Positions 46,697-56,517 of a stretch of 64,000 bases of DNA are shown here, piece by piece. The translations under genes and the position numbers were made by a program. Where the stretch lies: NCBI GenBank assembly GCA_963736575.1, contig CAVTPD010000001.1:372001-436000 (forward strand). The letters run 5' to 3'. The notes under the pieces are model-generated. The model saw nothing but the letters and a program-made list of their open reading frames with translations, was not told the origin of the DNA and did not search any database. Position 1 is the stretch's first letter, and the number at the start of each line of letters is the position of its first letter. This DNA comes from CAVTPD01 sp963736575. GTDB lineage: Bacteria > Bacteroidota > Bacteroidia > Cytophagales > JAAEPT01.

Positions 46697-47332
46697 TCAA
46701 TTAAACCACAGCTGTACCCCTTCAATAATCTTTAGGAAAAATTCTGGTACTAAGCTTGGTGAAAAGAAAGCTAAGAACACAAAGCCAAATAATGCGCCAT
46801 ACATGTGGGCATCATGGTTTATGTTGTCGGAAGATTTTTGAGCTTGGTAACTTTCGAACCAAAGGTAAAAACCACCCATTACAAAACCGGGGATGTCAAA
46901 AAACGGGAATAGAATTAAGCCAACGGGTAGCATAGGTTCCATTAATATACACGCAAAGATTACGGCAGAAACCGCTCCAGAAGCACCTAAACTGTTGTAG
47001 TAATGGTTGTCTTTGTTCTTAAATAAACTGGGTAAATCTGAAATCACTAAAGCCAATAAAAACAAGGCTATATAGATGGCTGAGCCCGAGCCTCCAAATC
47101 TTCTTAGCAATAGTATTTCTAATAAATTCCCGAAAGAATACAGCACAAATAAATTAATACCTAAGTGGAAATAATTAGCGTGTATAAACCCAGAAGTTAA
47201 TAAACGATAATATTCTTTCTTTTGCAGAACCATGTGCGGATTCATAATCCACTTGTTCATGTATTCTGGTTTTTGCCAAGCTAGAATGCTGGCTCCGGCT
47301 ATTAGTATAACTAGTATTAAGGTAATACTCAT
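46697..47332 (-). CDS. Rhomboid family intramembrane serine protease
   Basis: A 211-residue membrane protease with six or so helices. The catalytic serine lies in GASGAV near residue 116 and the catalytic histidine in HDAHMYGALFGFVF near 182. The conserved HLGINLFVLYSFG segment (helix 2 H..N) is near residue 56. Rhomboids cut membrane helices; the substrate is unknown. It is the last gene of a tight minus-strand group, 3 bases after the polyprenyl synthase stop. Confidence 0.9.
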   Translation of the reverse strand: MSITLILVILIAGASILAWQKPEYMNKWIMNPHMVLQKKEYYRLLTSGFIHANYFHLGINLFVLYSFGNLLEILLLRRFGGSGSAIYIALFLLALVISDLPSLFKNKDNHYYNSLGASGAVSAVIFACILMEPMLPVGLILFPFFDIPGFVMGGFYLWFESYQAQKSSDNINHDAHMYGALFGFVFLAFFSPSLVPEFFLKIIEGVQLWFN

Positions 47333-47335
47333 GAA

Positions 47336-48316
47336 TTATTTGTCTCGGTTAATTAACCATTCGGTAAAAGATTTTAAGACGGCTTTTTTATCCGTACTGC
47401 TGCTTAAACGTTCTAAGCTGTTAAAGCCGTCGGTGAAGTAGCTTTTAATTTCTTCGGTAGTATAAGAAGGGATACTTAGGTTTTTGTAAATGGCACTTAC
47501 AGCTTTTACTTTTTCATTAGAATCAAAGTTCTCTGCTTGTATCCATTTGTTTAATTTTTCCGCTTCAATCCCTTCGGCTTTCTCTAAGGCATTAATAAGT
47601 AGGAATGTTTTTTTGTTGGCGATAATGTCACCACCTATTTGTTTACCTACTTTAGCTTGTTCTCCAAAAACATCCAACAAGTCATCTTTTAGCTGAAAGG
47701 CAATGCCTATTTTTTGCCCAAAGTTTTCTAATAGCAATTGTTGTTCTTCATCTGCTCCGGCTATTAGAGCACCCAGTCGAAGGCTAAAGCCCAATAAAAC
47801 AGCTGTTTTTAGCCGAATCATCTCAATGTATTCATCCACCGAAACATTGTTTCGGGTTTCAAAATCCATGTCTAGCTGTTGGCCTTCACAAACTTCAACA
47901 GAACATTTGTTGAACAAGCGAAGTGCTTCTGGAAGGTATTTGGAATCAATTTGAGCTAAGGTTTCATAGGCTTTCACAAACATAGTATCTCCCGAAAGAA
48001 TGGCTACATTTTTATCCCATTTGGTATGCACGGTAGGTTTTCCTCTTCTTAATGGCGCTTGGTCCATTATGTCGTCGTGCATTAAGGTAAAGTTGTGAAA
48101 GATCTCTACCGAAAGAGAGGGCATTAGAGATGCGTCCACATCATCTTTAAATAGAAAATAACCCAATTGTACCAAAAGCGGTCGAATTCGTTTTCCGCTT
48201 AAGTTAAGAATGTACCGTATAGGGTCATAAAGGTTTTCGGGTTGGTCTCCAAAAGGATATTTATCAAGGGCGGCATTAATTTTTTCAATGCGTTCTTCTA
48301 CTGAAAACTCAATCAT
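47336..48316 (-). CDS. Polyprenyl synthetase (trans-prenyl diphosphate synthase)
   Basis: A 326-residue prenyltransferase that condenses isopentenyl diphosphate to make a long chain for menaquinone or another isoprenoid. The first aspartate-rich motif is HDDIMDQAPLRRGKPTVH near residue 77 and the second is QLKDDLLDVFGE near 212. The chain length cannot be stated. ATG overlaps the RNase R stop (ATGA). Confidence 0.92.
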   Translation of the reverse strand: MIEFSVEERIEKINAALDKYPFGDQPENLYDPIRYILNLSGKRIRPLLVQLGYFLFKDDVDASLMPSLSVEIFHNFTLMHDDIMDQAPLRRGKPTVHTKWDKNVAILSGDTMFVKAYETLAQIDSKYLPEALRLFNKCSVEVCEGQQLDMDFETRNNVSVDEYIEMIRLKTAVLLGFSLRLGALIAGADEEQQLLLENFGQKIGIAFQLKDDLLDVFGEQAKVGKQIGGDIIANKKTFLLINALEKAEGIEAEKLNKWIQAENFDSNEKVKAVSAIYKNLSIPSYTTEEIKSYFTDGFNSLERLSSSTDKKAVLKSFTEWLINRDK

Positions 48317-50461
48317 CGTTTTGCTATAAATTCTAAGTCAACGGTTCTGACTAATAGATTTGTCTTTAAAACTTTAACAATTACTTTTTCACCAAACGTA
48401 AAGGTTTCTTTTTTGCGGCTACCTAATAGACGAATGTTCTCAGGTTCGTACACATAATAATCTCCTTTTAAATCGGCAATCCTAACCATTCCTTCACAAG
48501 CAATGTCATCTATTTCTACATAGAAACCATTTTCGGTTACTCCGCTTATAACGCCATTCAGTTCTTGGTCTCCAAAAGTAGCCATAAATTCTACCTGCTT
48601 AAATTTGATAGAAGCACGTTCGGCATCGGCTGCATTTTTTTCCTTCATTGAAGAATGTTTACACATGTCTTCAATATGCTCTTTGTCGGCAATTTTTCCG
48701 TTTCTTAGGTAATTGTCTAAAAGACGGTGTACAATTAAATCGGGATACCTTCTAATGGGCGAAGTAAAGTGTGTGTAGAAGTTAAAAGCCAAACCAAAGT
48801 GTCCATAATTGTCGGTTGTGTATTTTGCTTTAGACATGGCTCTAATGGCCAAGTTTTGTAATACATGCTCTTCTGGTTTTCCTTCAATCTCTTCAATTAA
48901 ACCATTAATGGCGGGTGCAATGTTTTCAGTATCTACATCGTAACCAAATCTTCGGGCAAAATTACTAAAGGTGGTTAACTTTTCTGGATCTGGTTCTTCG
49001 TGAACACGATAAACCATAACCGGTGTTTTTTTGTATTTTGCTTTTAAACCGAAAACATGAGTAGCAACACTTTTGTTGGCCATAAGCATAAATTCCTCTA
49101 CCAATTTATGTGCATCTACTCTAATTCTAGGTACAACACCAATTGGTTTGTTTTCTTCGTCTAAGCTGTATTCTAACTTCTGGTGTTTCGAAGTTGATAG
49201 CCCCATTTTTAAAACGCTTTTTACGGAAGCCTTTGGCCAAGGTGTTTAGCGTTGTGATTTCTTCAATGTAATCACCTTCTTGGGTGTCTATAACTTCTTG
49301 CGCTTCTTCATAGGTAAACCTTCTGTCCGAATAAATGACTGTTCTACCAAACCATTCTTTTTTGATAGTGCCTTGCGGTGTTATTTCATAAATTACCGAA
49401 AAGGCCAGCTTGTCTTCATGCGGACGAAGAGAACATAAAATATTAGATATTTTTTCCGGAAGCATTGGTACAACACGGTCTACTAAATAAACCGAAGTGG
49501 CGCGTTCTAGAGCTTCGTCATCTAATAACGTTCCTTCTTCAACATAATGGCTAACATCTGCAATATGAACACCTATTTCTAAGTTGCCGTTTTCTAGTTT
49601 TTTAAACGAAATAGCGTCGTCAAAATCTTTAGCGTCTAATGGATCAATGGTAAACGTGGTAACTCCACGGTAGTCTTTTCGTTTATCTATTTCACTTTGT
49701 GGGATATTTTCTGAAATATCTTCCGCTTCTTCGTTCACTTTTTTAGGGAAAGAAGTGGGTAAGCTGAACTCGTTCATGATAGAGAAAATCTCTGTTTCAT
49801 GGTCGCCCGGTTTACCTAAAACTTTTACAACAGCACCTTCCGCACTAAAATTCTCTCTTGGAAATTCTGTTATTCTAACCAAAACTTTGTTGCCGTCAAT
49901 TGCACCATTAAGGTTTTTGTTAGAGATGTATATGTCGTTGTGTAGTTTTCTTCCGTCTGGTTTTACAAAAGCAAAATTCTTTTCAATCATTACCACGCCG
50001 GTAATTTCTTTTTGCTTTCTTTCAAGAATAGAGATTACTTGGCCTTCCGGATTTTTTCCGCGGCTGTTAGGGAAAACACCAACATTTACTAAATCGCCAT
50101 TCATAGCGAATAGTAAATTGTTGCCAGACACCTTTATGTCTGGTCCTTTGTCGTTTAAAACAAACGCAAAACGGGCATTTACATGATCTACCGTTCCGGT
50201 TACAAATTCATTAAAGGCTACTTTATACTTGAATACAAGTGGGTCTACTTGCGTTAATACGCCTTCAACCTCTAGAGCTAATAGCACTTGTGTAGCTTGT
50301 TCTAATCTTTTTTTCCCTTTTAAGAAAAGTTTGCGGGCTACGTGGTTTGGGGAAAATGTTTTGGAGGGATTGCTTTCAAAAATGTTGCGAACAGATTTTA
50401 AGAGTTTACCATCGTTTTGATGACTGTCTTCTTCTGGATTCTTTTTTCGTCGTCTACTCAT
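48313..50461 (-). CDS. rnr: Ribonuclease R, reading frame broken by one base
   Basis: RNase R degrades structured RNA 3'-to-5'. The N-terminal part (444 aa) has the cold-shock-like domains and the catalytic segment FTIDPLDAKDFDDAIS near residue 278. The C-terminal part (297 aa) starts at LDEENKPIGVV and includes FTSPIRRYPDLIVHRLL and the S1 domain near its end. The two frames are out of phase at about 49166-49176; removing one A in GTTAGAATACAGC gives a continuous 715-residue protein, the normal length. Because RNase R is usually important, a sequence error is possible. Overlaps the polyprenyl synthase start as ATGA. Confidence 0.9.
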
Positions 50462-50485
50462 AGTATGTTTTTAATAACCCAGCTA

Positions 50486-52198
50486 CTAATTGCCCATGGT
50501 AGGATGAATGGAAGGAATGGCTTCAATTAGTGTTTGGGTGTAATTATTTTTTGGGTGGTGATAAATTGTATTTGGGTCACCTTGTTCCACAATTTTACCG
50601 TTTTTCATGACTAAGATTCTATCTGACATGTATTTTACAACCGATAAATCGTGTGAGATAAAGATATAAGTAAAATTGAATTCTTCTTTTAAATCGTTCA
50701 ATAAATTTAAAACCTGTGCTTGTACAGAAACATCTAGTGCCGAAACGGACTCGTCGCAGATGATTAATTTAGGGTTTAGAGCCAATGAACGGGCAATTGA
50801 AATCCGTTGACGCTGTCCACCCGAAAATTCGTGGGGGTAACGTTGTATAAAATCTGGATTCAAATCTACTTTAGTAAACAAGTTGCGTATAATCTCTTTT
50901 CGTTCCGAAGAAGAATTTCCTATGTGATGTACCATCATGGCTTCATTTATGGCTGAACCAATGGTTAATCTTGGGTTTAGAGAAGAATAAGGGTCTTGTA
51001 ATATAATTTGAATGTCTTTTTTTATAGCCCTTTTTTCTTTTTCCGAAGGGTGGGTGATGTCATTTCCTTCAAACAAAACAGAGCCAGATGTGGGGTTTAT
51101 AAGGTTAAGGATGGCTCTACTTAACGTAGATTTACCGCAACCCGATTCTCCCACTAAACCTAAGGTTTCGCCTTTAAGAGCTGTAAACGATACATGGTCT
51201 ACAGCAGTAAAGCTTTCTGTCTTCTTCTTGAAAAAACCAGTTGTTTTATCAAACCGAACCACTAAATCTTTTACTTCTAAGATGGGCTCTTTACCTATAA
51301 ACAACTCTTTTGTTCTGAAATCAGTTCGTTCTTCGTTTTTAAGAAAATCTTGAACGGTTGGTAAACGGTAGTTATTGGTTTCTAAAGTTGGCCGGCAAGC
51401 CAATAAACCTTTTGTATATGGTGATTTTGGGTTGGTGAAGACGTCCATTTTTTCACCAATTTCTTCCATTCTACCTTTTTTTACCACCATCACTTGGTCG
51501 GCTAAATCGGCAATTACCCCTAAATCATGCGAAATGAATAAAATTGCCGCATTCATTTCATGCTTTAATTCATTCAGTAAATGCAGTATTTCTTTCTGAA
51601 CGGTAACATCTAATGCCGTTGTAGGCTCGTCTGCAATTAAAAGCGTTGGTTTTAGAATGATGGCCATGGCTATCATTACCCGTTGTTTTTGTCCACCCGA
51701 AAGTTCGTGTGGGTATTTGTTAAAAGTGGTTTCCGGAGTGGGAAGCTTAACTTTTTCGAATAAATCTATAACAAGCTGCTTGGTTTCGGCCTTGGTTTTT
51801 TCTGGGTGATGGTTTATCACTACTTCCTCTACTTGCTGGCCACATGTAAAAACAGGGTTTAAGCTGCTCATGGGTTCTTGGAAAATCATGGTGATTTCTT
51901 TTCCGCGTAAAAGCCTTGCCTGATGGGGTGTGATTTTATTTAAATCAATTCTGCCAAGCGTGGGGGAGTTATACCAAATTTCGCCTTTAGTAACTTGCCC
52001 ACCAGAGAAAGAAAGCAAGTTTATAATGGCGTAAGAGGTTATTGATTTACCAGAACCAGATTCGCCAACTATGCCTAAAGTTTCTCCTTTTTTTATACTG
52101 AAATTGAAGTCGGAGAGCACAAAGTCACTTTGTTTACCAAACCTAATTTCTAGGTTTTTAACTTCTAATAAGATGTTTGTGGGGGTGTTGTTATTCAA
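50486..52198 (-). CDS. Fused two-domain peptide ABC transporter ATPase
   Basis: A 570-residue protein with two ATPase domains joined in tandem, as in YejF and GsiA of oligopeptide/glutathione importers. Domain 1 has Walker A GESGSGKS near residue 45, signature LSGGQKQR and Walker B LLIADEPTTALD. Domain 2 has GESGCGKS near 346, FSGGQRQR and LIICDESVSALD. No permease or binding-protein gene is nearby, so partners are elsewhere. The TTG start overlaps the exonuclease stop; no ATG is near. RNase R follows 24 bases downstream. Confidence 0.9.
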   Translation of the reverse strand: MNNNTPTNILLEVKNLEIRFGKQSDFVLSDFNFSIKKGETLGIVGESGSGKSITSYAIINLLSFSGGQVTKGEIWYNSPTLGRIDLNKITPHQARLLRGKEITMIFQEPMSSLNPVFTCGQQVEEVVINHHPEKTKAETKQLVIDLFEKVKLPTPETTFNKYPHELSGGQKQRVMIAMAIILKPTLLIADEPTTALDVTVQKEILHLLNELKHEMNAAILFISHDLGVIADLADQVMVVKKGRMEEIGEKMDVFTNPKSPYTKGLLACRPTLETNNYRLPTVQDFLKNEERTDFRTKELFIGKEPILEVKDLVVRFDKTTGFFKKKTESFTAVDHVSFTALKGETLGLVGESGCGKSTLSRAILNLINPTSGSVLFEGNDITHPSEKEKRAIKKDIQIILQDPYSSLNPRLTIGSAINEAMMVHHIGNSSSERKEIIRNLFTKVDLNPDFIQRYPHEFSGGQRQRISIARSLALNPKLIICDESVSALDVSVQAQVLNLLNDLKEEFNFTYIFISHDLSVVKYMSDRILVMKNGKIVEQGDPNTIYHHPKNNYTQTLIEAIPSIHPTMGN

Positions 52199-52895
52199 TT
52201 TTTTGGATTGAAGTTGCAGCTATTGGAATACTTTTCAATTTACAGAAAACTTGGGCAGTAACCCAAACATCCTTTTCGCAATACGTTTTAATTTCTTCAA
52301 TTTTTCCGTCGTAAAAATAATGACTTACCATGCTGCCGTCCATTTTGTCTTTGCTGCTGGGTATATTAAAAACGGCAGCCAATAAATCTAAAGAAGTGTA
52401 GTGTTTGTAATCACCAAATTTCCATAGTTGTAAGGTGTCAAAATGTTGTACTTCCCAAGGTTTTTTATCCTGAAGGTTTAGGGCTTTTGGAATGGGTAAA
52501 TTGTTAATCAATAAACGTCTTGAAAGATAGGGGAAATCAAATTCTCTACCGTTGTGCGCACAAAACATAAGGGCACGTTTTCTGTTCATTTTATTAATTA
52601 AAGCGGAAAATCCTTGTAGGAGTTGCGCTTCGTTTTCGCCATAAAAAGATTTCATTCTAAATTCTGAAACCGAATCTTGAATGTTAAAATAGCCTACTGA
52701 AATACAGACTACTTTTCCGAATTCGGCATAAATACCAGCCCTTTCGTAATAGTTTTCTTCGGGTGTGTTTTCTTCGTTGATGTATAACGATTTTTTTGAC
52801 CAAGCTTCTTTTAGTCGTTCAGGAATTGTTTGGTAATCTTTTGTGATTCTGGCAGTTTCTATGTCTAGAAATAGAATGTTGGCTAAGTCTATCAT
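52191..52895 (-). CDS. Predicted 3'-5' exonuclease, DnaQ/PolB-like fold
   Basis: A 234-residue protein of the PolB-exonuclease-like group (DNA_pol_B_exo2). The acidic triad is visible: DIE at residues 10-12 (LFLDIETARI), NGREFDFPYLSRR near 115, and YCEKDVWVT near 207. Members are thought to trim nucleic acids, but their role in Bacteroidetes is not established. First gene of the ABC ATPase-RNase R unit; it overlaps the ATPase start by 8 bases. Confidence 0.85.
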   Translation of the reverse strand: MIDLANILFLDIETARITKDYQTIPERLKEAWSKKSLYINEENTPEENYYERAGIYAEFGKVVCISVGYFNIQDSVSEFRMKSFYGENEAQLLQGFSALINKMNRKRALMFCAHNGREFDFPYLSRRLLINNLPIPKALNLQDKKPWEVQHFDTLQLWKFGDYKHYTSLDLLAAVFNIPSSKDKMDGSMVSHYFYDGKIEEIKTYCEKDVWVTAQVFCKLKSIPIAATSIQKIE

Positions 52896-53037
52896 TTTTT
52901 AAAAAAGTTAAAAGTGCTTTTCAGTTAAAAGAAATGGGCTTGTATCAAAAGTCGAAGAATCTGTCTCTATTTATCATTAATGTGTAACAGAATCGGATAT
53001 TTCGCTTTCGCTCCATATAACGGACTTTTAGAAAGCC

Positions 53038-53841
53038 TCATTTCAGTTTATAATTTCTCATTATTAAATACTCGAACAATTTTTGAGGGAGCACCTTTTT
53101 AGCAAATGTGGCTAACACTTGAATGAAAGGGCCTACTTTATACTTTACGCTAGGATTTTTATTGTTAATAATTTCTAAAATTTTTTTAGAAACGTCTTTT
53201 GGGTCTCCTGAAGTCCCAACTTCTTCGTTGACTAAGTTCCTTACTTTTTGATATGTTTCGTAGTAGACAGAGTCTGTAGAACAATCAACTTCAGAACGGT
53301 TTTTAGAAATGTTAGTATTGTAATCACCAGGTTGAACGGTACAGGCTTTTACATTAAAAGGTTCTATTTCCATTCTTAAAGTTTCTGTAAAAACATCGAC
53401 AGCAGCTTTTGAGGCTGAATAATAACCCCTGAAGGGTAATCCCATTTCAGAAGCAATAGAACTGATGTTAATGATTAAACCAGATCTTTGGGCTCTCATA
53501 AAAGGAAGTGCACTTTGACATATTCGTACAATACCGTAGAAATTGGTGTCAAATACATTCTGAATACTATGTATAGGCGTTTCTTCTATTGGGCCGGCAA
53601 TACCCAAACCAGCGCTATTTACTATAATGTCTATTCTTCCTTCTAAATCTATTATTTTTTGAATGGCACTTTGAACGGAACTGTCGCTTTGAACATCCAT
53701 TTTAATGTAAGAGAAATTATCGCTTACTTTTTGTTGCGTTGGATTTCTGCCACTTGCATAAACTTTATGACCGTTTGCAGCTAATCCTTTTGCTATGGCT
53801 TCACCAATACCTGAAGTTCCTCCGGTTACTAAGCAGATCAT
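53038..53841 (-). CDS. Short-chain dehydrogenase/reductase
   Basis: A 267-residue Rossmann-fold oxidoreductase. The nucleotide motif VTGGTSGIGEAI is at residues 5-16, NSAGLG near 76, the catalytic serine in NISSIAS near 126 and the YSASKAAVD motif near 150. The C-terminal tail is hydrophobic and basic (IQVLATFAKKVLPQKLFEYLIM), like members that act on lipid substrates. The substrate is not known. The ATG overlaps the stop of the small protein (ATGA). Confidence 0.9.
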   Translation of the reverse strand: MICLVTGGTSGIGEAIAKGLAANGHKVYASGRNPTQQKVSDNFSYIKMDVQSDSSVQSAIQKIIDLEGRIDIIVNSAGLGIAGPIEETPIHSIQNVFDTNFYGIVRICQSALPFMRAQRSGLIINISSIASEMGLPFRGYYSASKAAVDVFTETLRMEIEPFNVKACTVQPGDYNTNISKNRSEVDCSTDSVYYETYQKVRNLVNEEVGTSGDPKDVSKKILEIINNKNPSVKYKVGPFIQVLATFAKKVLPQKLFEYLIMRNYKLK

Positions 53842-54242
53842 ACTAATAAAATTCCTTTAGCATTTAAATCGTCAATTGGGTGAATTTTGCTCTTATCTAT
53901 AGAGTGAGATTCAAAAGTGAATTTCTTATCAAAAATGTTTTTATCTAAGTAATAGGTTACCATATACTGATTATTCAAGTGGAAAACCTCATCGGTTATT
54001 AGCTCAATTTGTTGGGAAGAGTTTCCTGCTATTAATTCTATGTAATGCCTTAATTGAGAAGTTTTTAATTCTTCTCCGTCTATTGTGGCAAAACCAAACG
54101 AACTGATAAGTACATTTTCTAATGGGAAATCATTTAGATTAATTAAATGAACACTCCAATTCTCTTCCGGTGTTCCTTCGTCTTTAACTATGGCAGCAAG
54201 GGCAATTCCGGAAGCTTTTTTTCTTAATCCTTCTAGCTTCAT
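53838..54242 (-). CDS. Conserved small protein between lipB and SDR, function unknown
   Basis: A 134-residue protein with no signal peptide and a beta-rich, mixed sequence (WSVHLINLNDFPLENVLI, YMVTYYLDKNIFDKKFTFE). I recognise no catalytic motif; it resembles small Bacteroidetes proteins that are sometimes wrongly called phenylalanyl-tRNA synthetase subunits, and lacks any aminoacyl-tRNA synthetase motif. It overlaps the SDR at its 3' end and lipB at its 5' end as ATGA, so it is co-translated. Confidence 0.7.
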   Translation of the reverse strand: MKLEGLRKKASGIALAAIVKDEGTPEENWSVHLINLNDFPLENVLISSFGFATIDGEELKTSQLRHYIELIAGNSSQQIELITDEVFHLNNQYMVTYYLDKNIFDKKFTFESHSIDKSKIHPIDDLNAKGILLV

Positions 54243-54943
54243 TCAGTAACAATATTAAATTCAAACAACTCTGTTAAATGTTGAAGAATCTTGTCTTTAA
54301 CTTCTGTTATATCAACTTCAACACCAAGCTCTTTTTGCAGTGAAGTAACTGCTTTATCGGTTATTCCGCAAGGTACTATATAATTGAAGTAATCTAAATT
54401 TGTATTCACGTTAAATGCGAAGCCGTGCATGGTTACCCAACGGCTGGCTTTTACGCCTAAAGCACAAATTTTACGTGGGTTTTCTGAAGTAGGATCAATC
54501 CAAACACCTGTTAAACCATTAATACGGCCAGCCATTAATTTATAGTCTGCGCAAGTTTTAATAATGGCTTCTTCTAAGAAACGTAAATATTTATGGATGT
54601 CGGTAAAAAAATTATCTAAGTCTAAAATTGGATACCCTACAATTTGTCCTGGGCCATGGTAGGTAATATCACCACCCCGTTTTATTTTGTAAAATTTAGC
54701 CCCTTTACTTTCCAGAAACTCTTCATTAAATAATAAGTTGCTCTCTTTTCCACTGCGCCCTAATGTGTAAGAATGCGGATGTTCGCAAAATATTAAGTAA
54801 TTATGGGTAGGGAGATCGCTTTCGCTTTTTCTGTTAAGAAGTTTTTCTTCAATAATGGAATTGAATAAAGCTTCTTGTTTTTCGTGAGCATTTTTATAGT
54901 CGACTAATCCCCAGTCATTAAACAAAATGGCTTTGTTTTTCAT
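54239..54943 (-). CDS. lipB: Octanoyltransferase LipB
   Basis: LipB moves the octanoyl group from acyl carrier protein to lipoyl domains, the first step in endogenous lipoic acid synthesis. The 234-residue protein has HPHSYTLGRS near residue 55, the family signature RGGDITYHGPGQ near 87, and the catalytic cysteine with lysine in VPCGITDKAV near 190 and the KASRWVTMHG segment. Start ATG at 54943 lies close behind a -7 element. First gene of a three-gene unit. Confidence 0.95.
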   Translation of the reverse strand: MKNKAILFNDWGLVDYKNAHEKQEALFNSIIEEKLLNRKSESDLPTHNYLIFCEHPHSYTLGRSGKESNLLFNEEFLESKGAKFYKIKRGGDITYHGPGQIVGYPILDLDNFFTDIHKYLRFLEEAIIKTCADYKLMAGRINGLTGVWIDPTSENPRKICALGVKASRWVTMHGFAFNVNTNLDYFNYIVPCGITDKAVTSLQKELGVEVDITEVKDKILQHLTELFEFNIVTE

Positions 54944-54947
54944 GCTT

Positions 54948-54955
54948 CAAAAATA
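54948..54955 (-). promoter_or_regulatory. -7 promoter element of lipB
   Basis: The minus strand reads TATTTTTG, a match to TAnnTTTG, ending only 4 bases before the lipB ATG. The mRNA would be nearly leaderless. Confidence 0.4.
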
Positions 54956-55062
54956 ACCATTATTTAAATATAAAAGCATGTGAGAAGTTTTTACGGTTAT
55001 AAAAAAAGCTCAAAAATTAACCTAAATTGGTGTTTAATGCATATTATGAATTGTATAAATAA

Positions 55063-56517
55063 ATGAAGTTTCTTGAGAAGATATATTCTGCGGGGTTAGA
55101 TAATAGTAATGATGGAAATTTAAATCAGAAAATTACATTGTCTAATAGAGTAGCGTTAATGGTGATTGTTCTTGCAGTTATTTATTTACCTATATCGTTC
55201 GTGTATTTCCCATACATATGGATTTGCCCACTGGCCGCAATACTTCTAAATATGTTTGCCATAGTGATGAATTCATCGGGTATGAATCAACAAGGGCGTT
55301 TTTTGGTTTCCGTTGCTACGCCTTCTTTGGTATTTATTTTTCATTGTTATTTAATAGATAATGTAAGTCAGTTTTTGCCTTCTTTCTATTTCACTTTAAT
55401 TGCAACTTGTTTGGTGGCTTGGCTTCTGTTTGATTTAGAAGAAAAGGGTTGGTTGTATTCATCTGTTTTTTATGGGATTATTTTGATTTTAAGCCAACCA
55501 TTTTGTTTAGGTTTTTTTAATATGGATTACGATCATTCAATTCTAAGAGAACCTTGGGTTGTGGTAGTTAATTATTCATTAGGTACTTTGTTGTTTTTTG
55601 GTTGTTTGCAGATGTATAGTTTGATTAGAGTAGACTACATAAAAAATAACAAGAAATTAATACGTGAAGTACAGGAGCAAAACGAAGAAATTTATGCTCA
55701 GAATGAAGAGTTAATTCAGCAGCAAAGTCATATTAAAGAAAGCCAAGATGAGCTAACAAAACGGAAAGATGAGCTTTTTAAGAAGTCTGTAGAGTTAGAA
55801 AACAATATTGAAATGGCTAACAGCATTCAGAAAGTGATTTTAGAAGAAAACACTAAATTGGATGAAATGCCTGTCGATTATTTTATTTTTCAGGAGGCTA
55901 AAGAAAAGATATCTGGTGACTTTTTATGGATTAAATCTGAAGAAGATATTTCGTTAATTGTAAGTGGAGAAACCAATGTTACAGACCTTTCTGGTGCTAT
56001 TTTAAATTCGTTTATTGTTAATGAAATTAAAACTAGGGTTTACGAACTAGAGTCACTTAATGTGTTAGAACTGTATAAGGATATAACACTTTTTGTTAAA
56101 GAAAAACTAAAAGGAACATTTGTATATGAGGATGTTATTGAACATTTTTCTGTTAATGTAGTCAAGATCGATTTTAAGAAAGGAATTTTATCTTATATAA
56201 GCAGTGATGGGTTTGTAGCTTTTTTTGATGGCGATAAATTGACTTATGCGGAATCATCTAATGATACTTTAAAAAGGGTTGAAGTTAATATTAAGAAGGG
56301 TGATCGTGTTCTTGTTTTTTCTGATGGTTTTTGGAAACAAAAAAATAAAAAAGGAGAAGCTATTGGCATAGCTAAGTTTAAGTCTTTATTAGAAACGCAT
56401 ATTGAAGAAGAAAATATAGACGATATTCAGGCTAAAATAAGAGCGGGTTTACGCTCTTGGCAGGGTTATGAAAATCTTACAGATGATGTATTGGTTTTTG
56501 GCTTAGAAGTTTTTTAA
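55063..56517 (+). CDS. Membrane protein with degenerate SpoIIE/PP2C-like phosphatase domain
   Basis: A 484-residue protein. The first about 190 residues have roughly six membrane helices. A coiled coil follows (about 195-250, EVQEQNEEIYAQNEELIQQQ), then a SpoIIE-type domain. The first metal motif is kept (SGDFLW, D286), and SDGF near 424 and LTDDVLVFGL at the end are present. The second motif, which should read DCTGHG, is SGETNV (301-306), so the metal-binding aspartate and the GHG are lost. The protein is likely inactive or has altered activity, perhaps a binding partner. It converges on manA. Confidence 0.75.
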   Translation: MKFLEKIYSAGLDNSNDGNLNQKITLSNRVALMVIVLAVIYLPISFVYFPYIWICPLAAILLNMFAIVMNSSGMNQQGRFLVSVATPSLVFIFHCYLIDNVSQFLPSFYFTLIATCLVAWLLFDLEEKGWLYSSVFYGIILILSQPFCLGFFNMDYDHSILREPWVVVVNYSLGTLLFFGCLQMYSLIRVDYIKNNKKLIREVQEQNEEIYAQNEELIQQQSHIKESQDELTKRKDELFKKSVELENNIEMANSIQKVILEENTKLDEMPVDYFIFQEAKEKISGDFLWIKSEEDISLIVSGETNVTDLSGAILNSFIVNEIKTRVYELESLNVLELYKDITLFVKEKLKGTFVYEDVIEHFSVNVVKIDFKKGILSYISSDGFVAFFDGDKLTYAESSNDTLKRVEVNIKKGDRVLVFSDGFWKQKNKKGEAIGIAKFKSLLETHIEEENIDDIQAKIRAGLRSWQGYENLTDDVLVFGLEVF

